This document shows, one piece after another, positions 50,401-62,767 of a stretch of 64,000 nucleotides of DNA; position 1 is the first letter of the stretch, and every line of letters starts with the position of its first letter. The stretch is from Mytilus trossulus. Its lineage: Eukaryota > Mollusca > Bivalvia > Mytilida > Mytilidae. Below the pieces are notes generated by a model. That model searched no databases. It was not told the origin of the DNA and saw only the letters and a list, made by a program, of their open reading frames with translations. Where the stretch lies: contig NC_086376.1 of assembly GCF_036588685.1 (NCBI RefSeq), positions 15,887,911 to 15,951,910 on the forward strand, given 5' to 3'. The position numbers and the translations under genes were made by a program.

Positions 50401-50965
50401 TATAGTCGCCGTCAGCTAAAATTCGTAGCGGTTATCGGTAAAAATAATCTAAACTATCAACCGCGTTCTCTCGAGATATAGTTTTTCTCATTCCATTCAT
50501 AAATCGCAAAAAGAAAAACCACTACTGACCTACCTTTTAAGTGATAGCACTGTAATAATCCTGACCTTCACATTTTCGAGAATGTTTTCCATTGTAATTC
50601 CGCCATCTTCGTTTCTATGAGGATCATTTGTTTACATGTGAAATTCGTCATTTACGCAGTTTCCTGAAATGTTCTTTTCATTGATGTGATACGGTTTCCC
50701 GCGCTTTATGCAAATGTTATGAAATTGAACTCCAGGGGAACACTTCCGGAAAAAACAATGGCGGATTCCACCATTGAAAATAGTCTTTGAAAATGTGAAG
50801 GTCAGGATTATCACAGTGCAATCACTTAAAAGGTAGGTCAGTAGTGGTTTTTCTTTTTGCGATTTATGAATGGAATGTGAAAAACTATATCTCGAGTGAA
50901 CGTGGTTGATAGTTTAGATTATTTTAATTGATAACCGCTACGAATTTCAGCTGACGGCGACTATA
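50401..50965. repeat. Nested foldback with arms of about 190 bp
   Basis: The left arm begins TATAGTCGCCGTCAGCTAAA (50401) and the right arm ends with its complement CAGCTGACGGCGACTATA (50948-50965). Complementarity continues through 'AGTAGTGGTTTTTCTTTTTG' and 'GTGAAGGTCAGGATTATCAC' to about 50595 and 50780, with about 180 bp of loop. No coding frame is present. Confidence 0.85.
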
Positions 50966-51364
50966 AAAGAATATGCAAAAGAAAATAATTTTAGCGACAA
51001 GAAAGTTAAAATTGATAGAAAAAATGAAACATTATTTACATATTTATTTTATAGTATAGCATAGTATTAAGCAAATGAATCAAAATATTATATTCCATTA
51101 TACCCACTCCATTCGTGTTTTCATACTTTGATTTTGATGAAAACAGATACATACATTATCTTATACATATTCTTCATATTTAAAAATAAAAAAAAAGAAG
51201 CTCAATCTCTCTCTTCTTCACAAATGTTTAATTTCTTCATCTACCAATATACTAATAATATGAGGAAGGCGCTACCTTAAATGCCAGCTTTATAATGTTC
51301 TAGATAATGATTGGTTGTTGGTTGTTTAACGTTCAGTGGCAAATATTTCATGCATGTTCAGAAC

Positions 51365-51397
51365 CAAGGATTTGTATAGTAACTATACAAATCCTTG
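51365..51397. mobile_element. 33-bp perfect palindrome flanked by 7-bp target duplication
   Basis: The arm CAAGGATTTGTATAGT, a central A, then the exact complement. Immediately outside on both sides is TCAGAAC (51358-51364 and 51398-51404). It interrupts a dispersed repeat whose uninterrupted form would read '...CATGTTCAGAACGAATG...'. No gene or promoter-like feature is attached. Confidence 0.85.
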
Positions 51398-53744
51398 TCA
51401 GAACGAATGTCCAAGGCACTTATAACAAATAACATTTTGTTGATGTCTAAAATAAAATTATAAGTTCAGATGGAAAATGCTATTTTTCTTGAAAAAAATA
51501 TTCTGATTCCCAAATTGATGAATAAAAAAGCATAGGACAAAAAAATATTTTGAATCCAGATCTTTGCCAAAAATGATTTTATCTTTCAGATATGCTAAAT
51601 AAATTTAACTTTTATATATCTAAAAACATAAAAACTTCCCAAACCGCACATATGTCAGTCTGTACACAGTATTTTTTAGGTGATAATAAGACTGTATTTG
51701 CCAATTTGTTATGGTAAACCTTAATACTAGTGTTAAATTTTGACTAAATAATTTTAAATGATAGCGCTGAAGGGCTTCGGTAAAAAAAAATCTGACTCGA
51801 ATAAAAAAAACATTTGTATTTCTGATCATCTTCAGTTTGTGAGTTCATTTGGTTACAGACAATAACTTGAGTTAAGTAAATGGATTTCCATGAAATTTTA
51901 CCAGGAGGTTCATACACAAAACTCAAAAGGAAGAAAAGAATTGATTTTGGGGTTATAGTACATTATTGGGGGTATTTTTATTTTTTTATTTTGGGTTTTT
52001 CTTCCAAAAATTACCTTATTTACATCAATTATACTCATCTAGTACAAATTTGGCAGGAGATGCACTCAAAATAGGGTGTTTTAAACATTTTATCTGTAGT
52101 CTGTGCATTTTTCCTATGATGTACATGTACTTCTTGATAATGTTGATGTGAGTATCATGATAAAGAAAATATATTTGGTAACCGTAAGTATAAATTCACA
52201 ATTGACATGCACCAGAGCGAGAAAAGGATCTTCTTTCCCTTTAATTCCAAAAATTGCACATGATTTTTTTTCTCTCACAGAAACACATGTCAGAGTTGTT
52301 TGGTAAATAAAACATTTGTCAATGTTTGAAACTTTCAGTAATAAAAAAAACAGTTTAGCTTGTTTGAATGTTTCACTGATTGTGTGAAAATTTTAACAGC
52401 AATGTACAAAACACTTGAATGAATTGCATTATCTGCAGAATTATTGATAACTTTCCTCACAATAAATTCACAAGGACATAAAACTAACATATTGTCTATG
52501 CTATTCTGATCTGAGTTTTATACATACATATACTGGCATGGCTGGTGCTGTTTCAAGTTTTTTTCTTTTTCGGTTTCTTGAGAAGTATTTGTTTAACCTG
52601 TTCAGTCACTATAAAGTGTTACAATTCTTATTTAGACGCAACACATTAATAGTGACCAAAAAGGTACTGCTTTCACATGAGAGAAGCTAGAAAAAAATTA
52701 AATGAACACATTTTCAATATTTTTGTAGGACTTACTATCATATGAAATTAAGGAGATATGTAGTTAGAGACTTCTGCTGAATAGAAATATTTGGGTCTAC
52801 CTGCTACCTGTTTTCAAATTAGTCCATATTGAAGTTTAAAGGATCCAAAATTAAAATATGTTTGATTTCAACTGACAAAAAAAATTGTGTTATTTAGGGA
52901 CAACATCAAAAGTTTAATGTAGGATAAAAAACTTAATTCAGATATTCGTCTATCTATATAATAAAACATTTTAATTAAATATATCTGCTCGTTAATTAAA
53001 AAAAAACATTACATACAAATTTCTTTATGTCTAATAAAAAAAAATGTTTTCTTGTCGCTAAATAGTCTTCTTGTCGCTTGTTGTCGCTAAAATAATTCTT
53101 GTTGTCGCTTGTTGTCGCTTCTTGATGCTTGTTGTCGCCAATTAGTGAGACCCATTGAATCAGTTGGACTGATTTTTTGGGGAAAGACGGCTTCAAGCCA
53201 TCAACCCCCTATGGGATTGACCAGAGTGACACTCCCTCACATCATTCATTTTGTTTTTATACATGTTATAGTGTGGAAAACCCCCTAACAAATCTTACTT
53301 AGATTGAAGAGAAGGAGACTCAGAAATGAATAGTTTGACTTTAAAACACTTTTTTACACATTTCCCTTCTGTTTCTCACGAAATAATCGTATCTTGAACT
53401 CTCCTTTACACTATTTACGTTTATTTTACAATCCGGAAAAATTAGTATGACGAGATATTCTAAATATATCCAACCTACATTGTATTATATATATAGTGAC
53501 GTTATTCTTGGAAGAAGCAGGGATATCCTTCACCAGTTCACTGGTTATTTAAATGATTCTTAGAGATCGTGCACTAATTACAAATTCGTATTTGTTAAAT
53601 CTATTATAACATAATATTGTTTACTGTAGATGATTTAAACATCAACATGCAATACTTTAATTTGTAGGTCAACAACTTTCAAAATAAACAAAGATCGTGG
53701 GTTTACATGAGACAGGGGAAAGAAACGATTTTATTACTTTTTTC

Positions 53745-53880
53745 GGGTCTCACTAATTAGAGACAAGAAGCGTCAAAAAGCGACACGAAGGGTCAAGAAG
53801 ACTATTTAGCGACAAGAAAAAAATATTCTTCTTGTCGCTTCTTGACGCTAAAGTTCTTCTTGTCGCTAATTAGTGAGACC
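53745..53880. mobile_element. 136-bp foldback element of the same family, 9-bp target duplication
   Basis: Ends GGTCTCACTAATTAGAGACA and TGTCGCTAATTAGTGAGACC; nearly the whole element is inverted repeat made of 'GACAAGAAGCG' subrepeats. The flanking direct repeat ACTTTTTTC is exact (53736-53744 and 53881-53889). As in the 2.9-kb element, one extra base separates the left duplication from GGTCTC. Confidence 0.9.
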
Positions 53881-53889
53881 ACTTTTTTC

Positions 53890-54880
53890 TGTAAAAATTC
53901 TGAGAATCTTCCTCCAATTCAGGAGCACCTCAATTGATGAGTAATTTTTCACTAAAATAAAAGTTAATGTATTTAAACACATCAAATGTGACATTTTATT
54001 GGATTAGTAGTCTTCTATTAAAACTAAATTTTTTTGTACCTACATAATCATTGTAATGGGAAAAAAAAATATAATAAAAATTTGCATTTTGTAGTTTAAA
54101 CATATTTATTATTTACAAATATTTCAAAATTAAGATTTGGAAACAAACTTCACACAGTTTACATCACTCATATTGTTTTTTTTATTAGTACCTGTTTCCC
54201 TGTGATGAGAGTTGTAACTCAGAACTTTAACAATGGAAATTTAAAACTGAATAGATTATTCAGTCCACACTTTCTAATGAAAAAACTTTAAAATCCAAGA
54301 GTACTGTCACAAAAAATGGAAAATGGCCCTAGCCTGCAGTTCAGTGGTACACAATCATGATTTCAAAAAATATTGTAGTTGTTGTGAAATGACAGAATTC
54401 AGTTGAGTTTTAGATAATAAGCTATCAACTTTAATCAAATGTTTAGATTTAGAAGATGGAGATCTCTTCCATTGGTCCAAATTGAATCCTAAACTAAGGA
54501 AATGAAATTACATAAACAACAATTGATTTCAATATTGTCAACCTTTCTACATGTTCTAGCTGTTCTCTTTTTCATTCTTCATATGAAAACTATCAAAAGA
54601 TACCCCCCCCCCCTTTTTCCAAAAACATAATTAAATAGAAACAAGGTCCGTCTTTCCCCTCAGAGCTTTTCAGCTCTTTCATTAAGTAACTGTATTGAGT
54701 TGTTTGCCAGAGTGAAAATTGTACAATGTACATGCAAGACTTGAATATTTACAAGAGAGACAATCTAGTGTGCAACACACACAGAATACATGTATTTTTA
54801 TCAATGTACAATGTCAGTACACCTTATCTCTATTTGTGCACCATTGCTGCACATGTACATCACACAGATTCCTGTAAAAT
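53890..54880. other. Stretch with no gene seen
   Basis: AT-rich; a C-run followed by T-run at 54602-54618. No coding exon supported. Confidence 0.45.
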
Positions 54881-54889
54881 TTTGATGTC

Positions 54890-57050
54890 ATAATAAAAAA
54901 TATCTGAAGCCATAATGGAAAAGCGATTGTTGTATGACATCAATACACCTTATCGCTAATCCTGCCTGACCCCGCCGCTTGAACTTTTGACATCAACAAC
55001 AATCACATTGACCACTGAATTACAGGCTTCTCACTTGGGACAGGCACATACATAAAAAATGTGGCGGGGTTAAACATGTTAGCGTTATCCCAACCCCTCT
55101 AACCTGGGACAGTGGTATAACAGTACAACATAAGAACAAACTATAAAAATCAGTTGAAAAAGACTTAACTCATCAGATAGACAAAAAATACAAGTGGACG
55201 TGGACGGGTACTTATACATTCTGACACAAAAAGACACTATGAACAGATCTGAGAGTACTCACAGTTATCTGACAGCTAGCTCAAAGCCACTAACATGACT
55301 AACAACTAATAAAAAAATCATGCCTCTAAGACTAAACAATCAATCCGTACACATCCAACATACAATGGATTTAGTGTAAAGATGTCATAAACAGCCAGAG
55401 AAAAACATGACATTGTGCAATGCCAAGTGACAGGTATTGACAGATTGTAGATCCATGAAAATGTATATGTATATGTATATAACATACTAGCAATATTTAG
55501 TGAGCTTTTAATCTACTGATAACAAAATTAATATTTATACCAATAAAAACAATATTCAATGATCTTATTACAGTTTTGAATAGGTAACTTTTTAGAATAA
55601 GTTTGTTTAAAGGAGCAACAAGTTTACATGGATCATTTCTAAATTTCCGGGCACAGTTAACATTTCTGTATAAATGAGGATGTGCTATCCTGTTTGAAAT
55701 AAGTTTTCTACAGGTACAACCAAACTTCAAAACCAAATCTTTATATCTATGGAAAAATTTAGTAAAGGTTTTAAGTAATTTATGGTAACGGTATCCCTGG
55801 TTTAATAATTTACCAGTAATACATAGGCTGCGTTCTTTAAAATAAAAACCGTCACAACAGACACAGGCATAGCGAACAAGTTGTGAAATATAAACACCTT
55901 AAGATGGTGCCAAAGCAAGGAACATCACCATCTAAAAATGGAAAATTAACAATAAGGAGCGAAAAATCGTCTCTTGTCGTAAATTTTAGTGTGTAGTTTC
56001 CCGTTTAAAACTGAAATATCTAAATCCAGGAAAGGACAGTTATAACCGAATACATTTGATTTATTTAAAGTAAGTTCCTTGGGGAAAATTTCAGCAGTAT
56101 ATTGAGAAAATTCTTATTACATGTATCTAATGAAAAAATATCATCAAGATAACGGTAAGTGTTGTTAAATTTATCAATTAAATGCAATTTGGACTGGTCT
56201 TTTCTGAGTTTAGTCATAAACAGTGATTCGTAACAGTACAAAAACAAGTCTGCTAATAAAGGAGCACAATTAGTGCCCATGGGGATACCTACAACCTGTA
56301 GATAAACTTTGTTGCCGAAACGTATGTAAATATTATCAAGGAGAAAATGAACAGCTTCAATCATCTCATCACACCTCCAGTAAGTATATCTAGCATATTT
56401 ACCTTTCTCATTAGAGAAGAAGGCTTTATATGAGTTGCAGCAAATATATCTACATTCAGTTTTACCAAACGACCATTTAATTAAATAGGAAAACTTTTGT
56501 TTAATAAGATAGTGTGGAAGTGTAGTGTAAAGAGTACATGTAGAAAAATCAAAACTGTTAACAGAATCAAAAGGACCATCCAAAGCCCATAATTTATCTA
56601 AAACATCCAAAGATTTTTTTACACTCCAAAAATGGTTTATACCACTATGTTCATATATTTTATTACAATAGTTTATGATAAGCTCTTTAATAGTAGTTAA
56701 TGAACTAGATAAGAGCACTGACAGATAAGTTGTAGAACACTTGCTAGAGGCTGAGATGAAACGATATTTAAATGTTTTTTTGTGTAGTTTAGGTAGCAAA
56801 TACATAGTAGGGACCTTCAAATGTTCAGAAAAAAACCTTAAGCTTTGATGTGGTTGTGATATGCTTGTTTACTATATGACTCTGTGAAGCGGATGGACTT
56901 GAATGTAGATGAATTTAAAATTTCATTCTTAAGAACGACCGTATAGTATTTACGTCATACCACAACCACATTGTTGGCTGCTTTGTCGGCCGGTACAAAC
57001 TCAAACCCCTTTGAAAGTATTTGAAGTTAATTTCTTATTCTGGAAATAGG
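54890..57050 (-). mobile_element. Degenerate Penelope-like retroelement (reverse transcriptase remnant and 3' region)
   Basis: The best-preserved frame is 56820-56065 (251 codons): 'LLPKLHKKTFKYRFISASSK', 'SFDFS...LYTTLPH', 'VGIPMGTNCAPLLADLF' and the catalytic box 'YRYLDDI'. Further 5', near 56950-57010, 'FVPADKAANNVVV' is readable. Further 3', 55736-55497 continues the C-terminal region in another frame. Frameshifts and stops lie between, so it is dead. 54960-55080 (inverted) carries the 'AACATGTTTAACCCC' and 'TGCCTGTCCCAAGTGAGAAG' sequence found 3' of the opposite copy. Assignment to the Penelope-like group is by motif style; no GIY-YIG endonuclease is visible. Confidence 0.8.
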
Positions 57051-57484
57051 TGTGTTATGTACTCCATTATTTGCTTCTAAATTATTTTCAAAATGTGATA
57101 TTCTCTTATCTACCACATTCATACATTTATTTTAAATAAAAATCAAGAGATTTTTTATCAGATTTTTCCGTTTACACCATTTTTTACAAAATGAGGAAAG
57201 AACATCTTTGGTGACATGACAACACTAAATTAAAGCATGCAGAAGAATTTTTTGCTACATTCCCAGCAAGGACTGGAAACTATTAAAAGTAATTGTTTTG
57301 CAGGAAAATATGAATGCCTACTCTTTTTATCTAATCTTTTAGAAAAATTGATGTTTTACAGAAGAGTGTGCACCATGCTCTTGCACTGCACTATTATTAG
57401 AATTGTAAAATATAATGATATACAAATGAATGAAAATTATATATACATGTAACTGTTACATTAATATAATTTTAACAACAAACC

Positions 57485-58510
57485 AGTTCATCATGCAGAC
57501 TTCTTATACGTTCAGGTATTTCACATCCAATTTTTTATGGAAACATTCTTTATAATGCACAAAAATATTCACCTCCGAAACTAACAAAACCTTTAAATAG
57601 ACTTATTAAGAATGGATATAGTTATGATACTGTTGTCAGGTCATTAAAGACTGCTTATTTTGGCGTTAATATTGATTCACTTATAGGGTCTTTGCTTAAG
57701 AACTAAACACATTTTTTCAAAAACCAGTTATTGGCATGACACAGGTTACATGTATGTTCTTCTCATATATGTTATGATGGTATGATACTAAACCCCTAAC
57801 CGGAAGGATTGTGCCAGATATTCATATAACAGGCTATTTTTTGAACTTGGAATTATTTTTAATTATGGAATTGGCATAATTTCTTGTGTTTAAAATTTTT
57901 AATAATTTCCATGTTTTTGGTATTATAATCATTTGAGCCGTTAATAACCATTTCTATACAATATATTTTGGTTAGATAGTGTTGTGCGCGGCACCGTACA
58001 TTATATTGAAAATATACTATTTTCTGTGTAATAGAAAGTGTTGTTATTTTTGTATTATTGTCATTTTGTTTATTTTCTTTGGTTACATCTTCGGACATCA
58101 GACTCGGACTTCTCTTGAACTGAATTTTAAATGTACATATTGTTATGCGTTTACTTTTCTACATTGGCTAGAAGTAAAGGAGGAGGGTTGAGATCTCATA
58201 AACATGTTTAACCCTGTCCCATTTTTGCACCTGTCCCAAGTCAGGAGCCTCTGGCCTTTGTTAGTCTTGTATTATTTTAATTTTAGTTTCTTGTGTACAA
58301 TTTGGAAATTAGTATGGCGTTCATTATCACTGAACTATTATATATTTGTTTAAGGGCCAGCTGAAGGACGCCTCAGGGTGTGGGAATTTCTCGCTACAAT
58401 ACATTGAGGACCTGTTGGTGGCCTTCTGCTGTTGTTTTTTCTATGGTCAGGTTGTTGTCTCTTGGACACATTCCCCATTCCATTCTCAATTTTATACTGA
58501 TTTTTGTCAT
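57485..58510 (+). mobile_element. 3' end of a second copy of the same retroelement, opposite strand
   Basis: 57490-57705 translates (one frameshift) to 'SCRLLIRSGISHPIFYGN' and 'LTKPLNRLIKNGYSYDTVV', ending at a stop at 57703-57705. This matches the C-terminal frame at 55736-55497 on the minus strand ('APLNKLILK', 'TVIRSLN'). It is followed by the shared 3' module, 'AAACATGTTTAACCCTGTCC' to 'TTGGACACATTCCCCATTCC' (58200-58480). Confidence 0.75.
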
Positions 58511-61500
58511 TTATTCATCATCCATGCACAAACTTGTCTCAGAAAAAAATGTATCTCTGTACATTAACCTCAGTTTCAGTTATAGAGATTTGTGTTTTTT
58601 ACCACCCACAAGAACTTGCGGTCAACTGATCTTCAGTACCTTGATTTTTTTTTAATAGGTAACTTTCAAATGCAATTGTAAGAATATAATCAAAGTTGGT
58701 TGAATGACTTTATCTCACTTACAAATCATGGATGTTAAGTATAACCCACTGACCATAACTTAACCTAGTTTATCATATTTATATTAATAAAGCTGATATC
58801 CATAAACAACAAGAAAGTACGTTTTTTTAGGTAGCTTATATTTCCTGTCAATTGTTTAATTCAATTAGAAAAGTTAATTATTAAAGACCTGTTTTGTTCT
58901 TAGTTTTTGCTTATAAATGTTGACTCTAAGGTTTCACAAAGATATACAATTAAGTTTTGCCTCATTTGTGTTTGGTAGTGACCTCTCATTCTAAAAGTTA
59001 AATCTTTTTATTGAATATAAATTAACAAAACTAATTCTGTTCAGTTTAAAATTCTTATTGTCTTTACATATATTATTTTTGTTCATGCTGGAATTTTTCC
59101 AATTTAATATTCAGTATACATATAGTGATCATTGTTCCGTGAATATAATAATCTCTTGGTTAAAAGAACACTGTAAACCGTCTTTATTTAAAGTCTCTAT
59201 GGTGGAACAATAAAAGGCTGGGAATATATGATCAATAATGTTAACACATACATGTATATAGACCTATTATAGTATAACTTAGATGTAAAACTTGTCCTCT
59301 GTGTATAGTCTACAAATATTACAAGTCAATTTTGTTCAGACCATTTTTATCAACAGAAATGTCAATATAAACATCACATTAACAAATATCAATATTTGAA
59401 GTTGTTGAAGGTTTGAAGAAGTAGCCAGAAAACCGTATTTAAAGTATATTATATACTGTTGAAGTGTTTTATTTTCTCTTTGGATAATATCGTGGTAGGC
59501 CAGTGAATTTATAACTTTTGGATTAAATATTTGTAAGATTGGTGATCATAAAATAATTATGGTTCCTGGATAATGTTTTATGTTGAGATAAACTGAAAAA
59601 TAGTGAAAAATGCCTTTTCTAAAACATAACAGGTAATTATTACTCTTAGAATTAAGTGTCAGACAAGTTTATGGATAAATAATTTTTAGTTCATATTCAT
59701 ACATTTTGATTAATTAAAAATCTGTTTAAAGCTTCTTATTGGTTATCACAAGACGTCGTTTTGTACAAATCAAATAACTGTGTCTTAACTAATTTTAGCG
59801 GAAACTTTATTTCGCGTTTAGTCCTAATTTTCCCATTTGACGTCTATTTCATTTCTCAATTTTCAAATTTGTTTGATGAAGTTAAATAAGGAAAGCTTTA
59901 AGATATACAGTTATGGGAAAATTAATATTCATGTTATTTTTTTACTCGAAAATACACATTATAAATGGCTTGCAAAAATTAGTTGGTTTACAGTACAGTG
60001 TTTTAACAAATATTGCTTTGCGATTTGTTCATTTTACAAGCTTTCAACAAGAATTATATCTAATGATGTCACATGAAAACCTATGTTTTAAGAGAGTAAT
60101 ACCAACATCATTATTATGCTTACAAAAAAAATGTTAAATGAATTTGGATTTCCTGCATTCCAAATCATTGAAGCTCAATAACATACATAATTTGCTGAAG
60201 ACCTTTCCTAAATTATTGAAAACTACTGTCTACAAAACTCTACATGTACCATTTGCATTTATAATGATATCTAGGTGTAAACTAGGTACCTATTCAGACT
60301 CAATTTGCATCTAATACATAATGTATTCACAGATCATACAATTCTTTATCCTTAAAAAAATGTTCAATTTTTGCTTTCACCAAATGTTTGTGGTACTTGT
60401 CTTTCATGGCATATACATTTTTGTACATGTACATGAACCAAACTTCATTTGTACTTTGACCTAATATGGGTTACTTTTACAAAATGTGACTTGGATTGAG
60501 AGTTGTATCGTTGACACTCATACCACATCTTTTTATATATCCATTAAACATTTAAGATAATTGTCTATATATAGATTGATTTGTTAAAAAAGATTTCTCA
60601 CATCAGTGCCATATATAGCGGTTTATATGTATGTCTTAACATCAATAAGTTCAACGTAAGGATTGTTTGACGAAACATTAATGTAATAAATTATTCAAAA
60701 TTATATTTGTTTTAATGCCAATTATCCTGGCTAAGTTAATGTAAAAAATGTCAATTATGATATATATCTGGAAATTGTCCTTTTATTCAACTTGCATCAA
60801 CATTTGAGAGGAAATGATATTTTTCTCAGATTCACACAGTATTTCAAGATGCCAGATTATAAATTAACTAAGTTTGTTAAAGAATTTTGAAGATAGGTTG
60901 ACATTGTATTGTGGACCACATTCCGTGCCTAAGTCTTTTATAAGAAATAAGTAGGTGTACCTAATTTCATGTTGATCAGGAAGGGGATTGTAAAGTTTTG
61001 CCAACGATAACTTTTCTTTCATGAAATGTCATATGAAATAATCATAAATTATGTATTAATAGTATAAATATAGAGGTGAGATTGATAATTCTGAGGGACA
61101 AACACAATTAGAGAGATAGGTGGTGTTTACCATAACTGGCATGAGAGTATTAATCTTAGCTTAACCAAATAAACACTTAGGTCTCTGACTGGAATATTTC
61201 ATTTTATAAAGAGTTGTCATTTATTTGATATGAGTAGGTTTTAATTTATGATTACTGGTACCCGTATAAGTAAAGTTTGAAGATTACATCTTGCCTTCAA
61301 GGAGCAGGATTTTCTGGCTGTGTTGAAGACCCATTGGTTGGCTTGGGGTGTTGTCTTTTCTTTGACACATTCTCAATTTTATAACATACATTGCTATGCT
61401 AGTCCTCAACCTTGTAAGATAAACAAATTAGAAAGTTTAAAACGCTATAATATGAGGAGCATTGCTAATTTTTTATCATTTTCATTTAAAGATATATGTT

Positions 61501-62512
61501 ATTTTGTTGACTTCATTAAGAACTACAGGTTGGTCATGTAGATCTTTAATTGTTTTGGTTCTTATACATCCTTGGTTTCAAATATTTGGCTTTGAGTGTT
61601 CTTTATGAAGGTAAATCATGAAAAGGGCATCTGTATTATTTTAATTTTTTGAAACAGAATTTCTCAAACTGAAAAAGTCTTTTAAAAAAAAATCCCATTG
61701 ACCACAATGTCACATTAAAAGTTTAATTTCTGTCTTATTGTTTTACTTCATAGGGGAAAAATCAATAAAAGACCAAATGACTGATTTATTTATTATTTAG
61801 TTATAATCTCAGTCTTTTGGGAATTTAAAATTACAAAAGATTTGTGTGAAAGTGTAAACTAAAGGTGATAATTATATTTCATATTTGTTAAGTTTATATG
61901 TCTATAAAGAGAAAATGTATTGTTATGTGCACTATTTTATACAATTGTGAACCTGAAAAATATGAGTTCAAGATTAATAACTAAATAAGGAATAAAATAT
62001 TTAGAAGATTTTTATGCAAATTCAGTGATGGCATTGTATATTTTAGACATAGCTTTACATTCTGCTATGATCATGCATGGATGATTAACAGTTCCAATAC
62101 AGTTGCTCTGCATGATGAATATCAATTATACACAATTTACGATTTGGTAAAAATGTAGTTTTCTGATTTTGGGGATTTTCAAATATTCTAGATATGACCT
62201 TAGCCTGCATTTCATTTGTGGATATATATACTAGTACTGTATATATATGTAATCAGAAAAATGTGATATAAAACAAATGTAGACTAGAGTGTTTTGTATG
62301 CTTTCCAATGATAAAAAAGAACTTTATCAATACTGAGGTTTATTTGTACAAATATGGATTCTTTGCATTTGAAAGGTCAAAACTTTTTAAAAATGAATCC
62401 CTGGTAAAAAAAAACCTACCAGAAGTCTTCAGAAATAGCCTTATTTAATCAACACGATCAAGCAATATGTTTCTACATTGATGTAATAGAAGTTACTTTG
62501 TTTTGTTAACAG
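58511..62512. other. Stretch with no gene seen, repeat fragments only
   Basis: AT-rich, probably intergenic or the first intron of the acidic-protein gene. 60465-60540 and 61285-61385 hold fragments of dispersed repeats ('CACTCATACCACATCTTTTT'; 'GTGTTGAAGACCCATTGGTT'). No exon is supported. Confidence 0.45.
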
Positions 62513-62541
62513 GTTAACATCTGCTGTCTAAGTGGGTCATC

Positions 62542-62767
62542 ATGAGTAACAAGGATTCGGAGGATTATCCCTCTGATGGAGATACGACTGCACGGGGAGC
62601 TGATGATGATAGTAGCAGTAGTTCTAGTGATGACAGTGAGGGAGAGGAAGGGGAGGATTCAGGATATGATAATGGTGGAGGACAGGCGACCCTATCCTTG
62701 ATGGATGGAGCTTCTACACTCATACAACAGTTTCCAGAAGATGAGGATGATGAAGGAGAAGCTGACA
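62542..62767 (+). CDS. Acidic Ser/Asp/Glu-rich protein, first coding exon
   Basis: An acceptor TTAACAG at 62506-62512 opens the exon, the ATG is at 62542, and the donor GACA|GTAAGT closes it at 62767; 75 codons plus one base. The encoded N-terminus (MSNKDSEDYPSDGDTTARGA...) has a Ser/Asp/Glu tract, then a Gly-rich stretch, then 'LSLMDGASTLIQQFPEDEDD'. It looks disordered, as in many nuclear or scaffold proteins, with casein-kinase-2-like sites. I do not recognise the family from this part. An upstream non-coding exon is implied by the acceptor. The gene continues beyond the right edge. Confidence 0.7.

Larger units (their letters stand above)
50265..53152. mobile_element. 2.9-kb foldback transposon (GGTCTCACTAATTAG ends) with 9-bp target duplication
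   Basis: Long inverted termini of about 105 bp (50266-50372 and 53040-53152) begin GGTCTCACTAATTAGCGACA. They are made of short subrepeats of 'AGCGACAA.AAG' and 'GCGTCAAGA'. Outside them lies an exact direct repeat CATTGAATC (50256-50264 and 53153-53161). Length of duplication and long, subrepeated termini recall Mutator-like or foldback elements, which is inference. No transposase frame is found, so it is non-autonomous. It contains the nested structures at 50401-50965 and 51365-51397. Confidence 0.88.

Noticed and set aside
52996-53196. Small minus-strand open frame with repeated Asn/Lys-rich peptide.
   Set aside because: It lies in the inverted terminus of the 2.9-kb foldback element and reflects its subrepeats.
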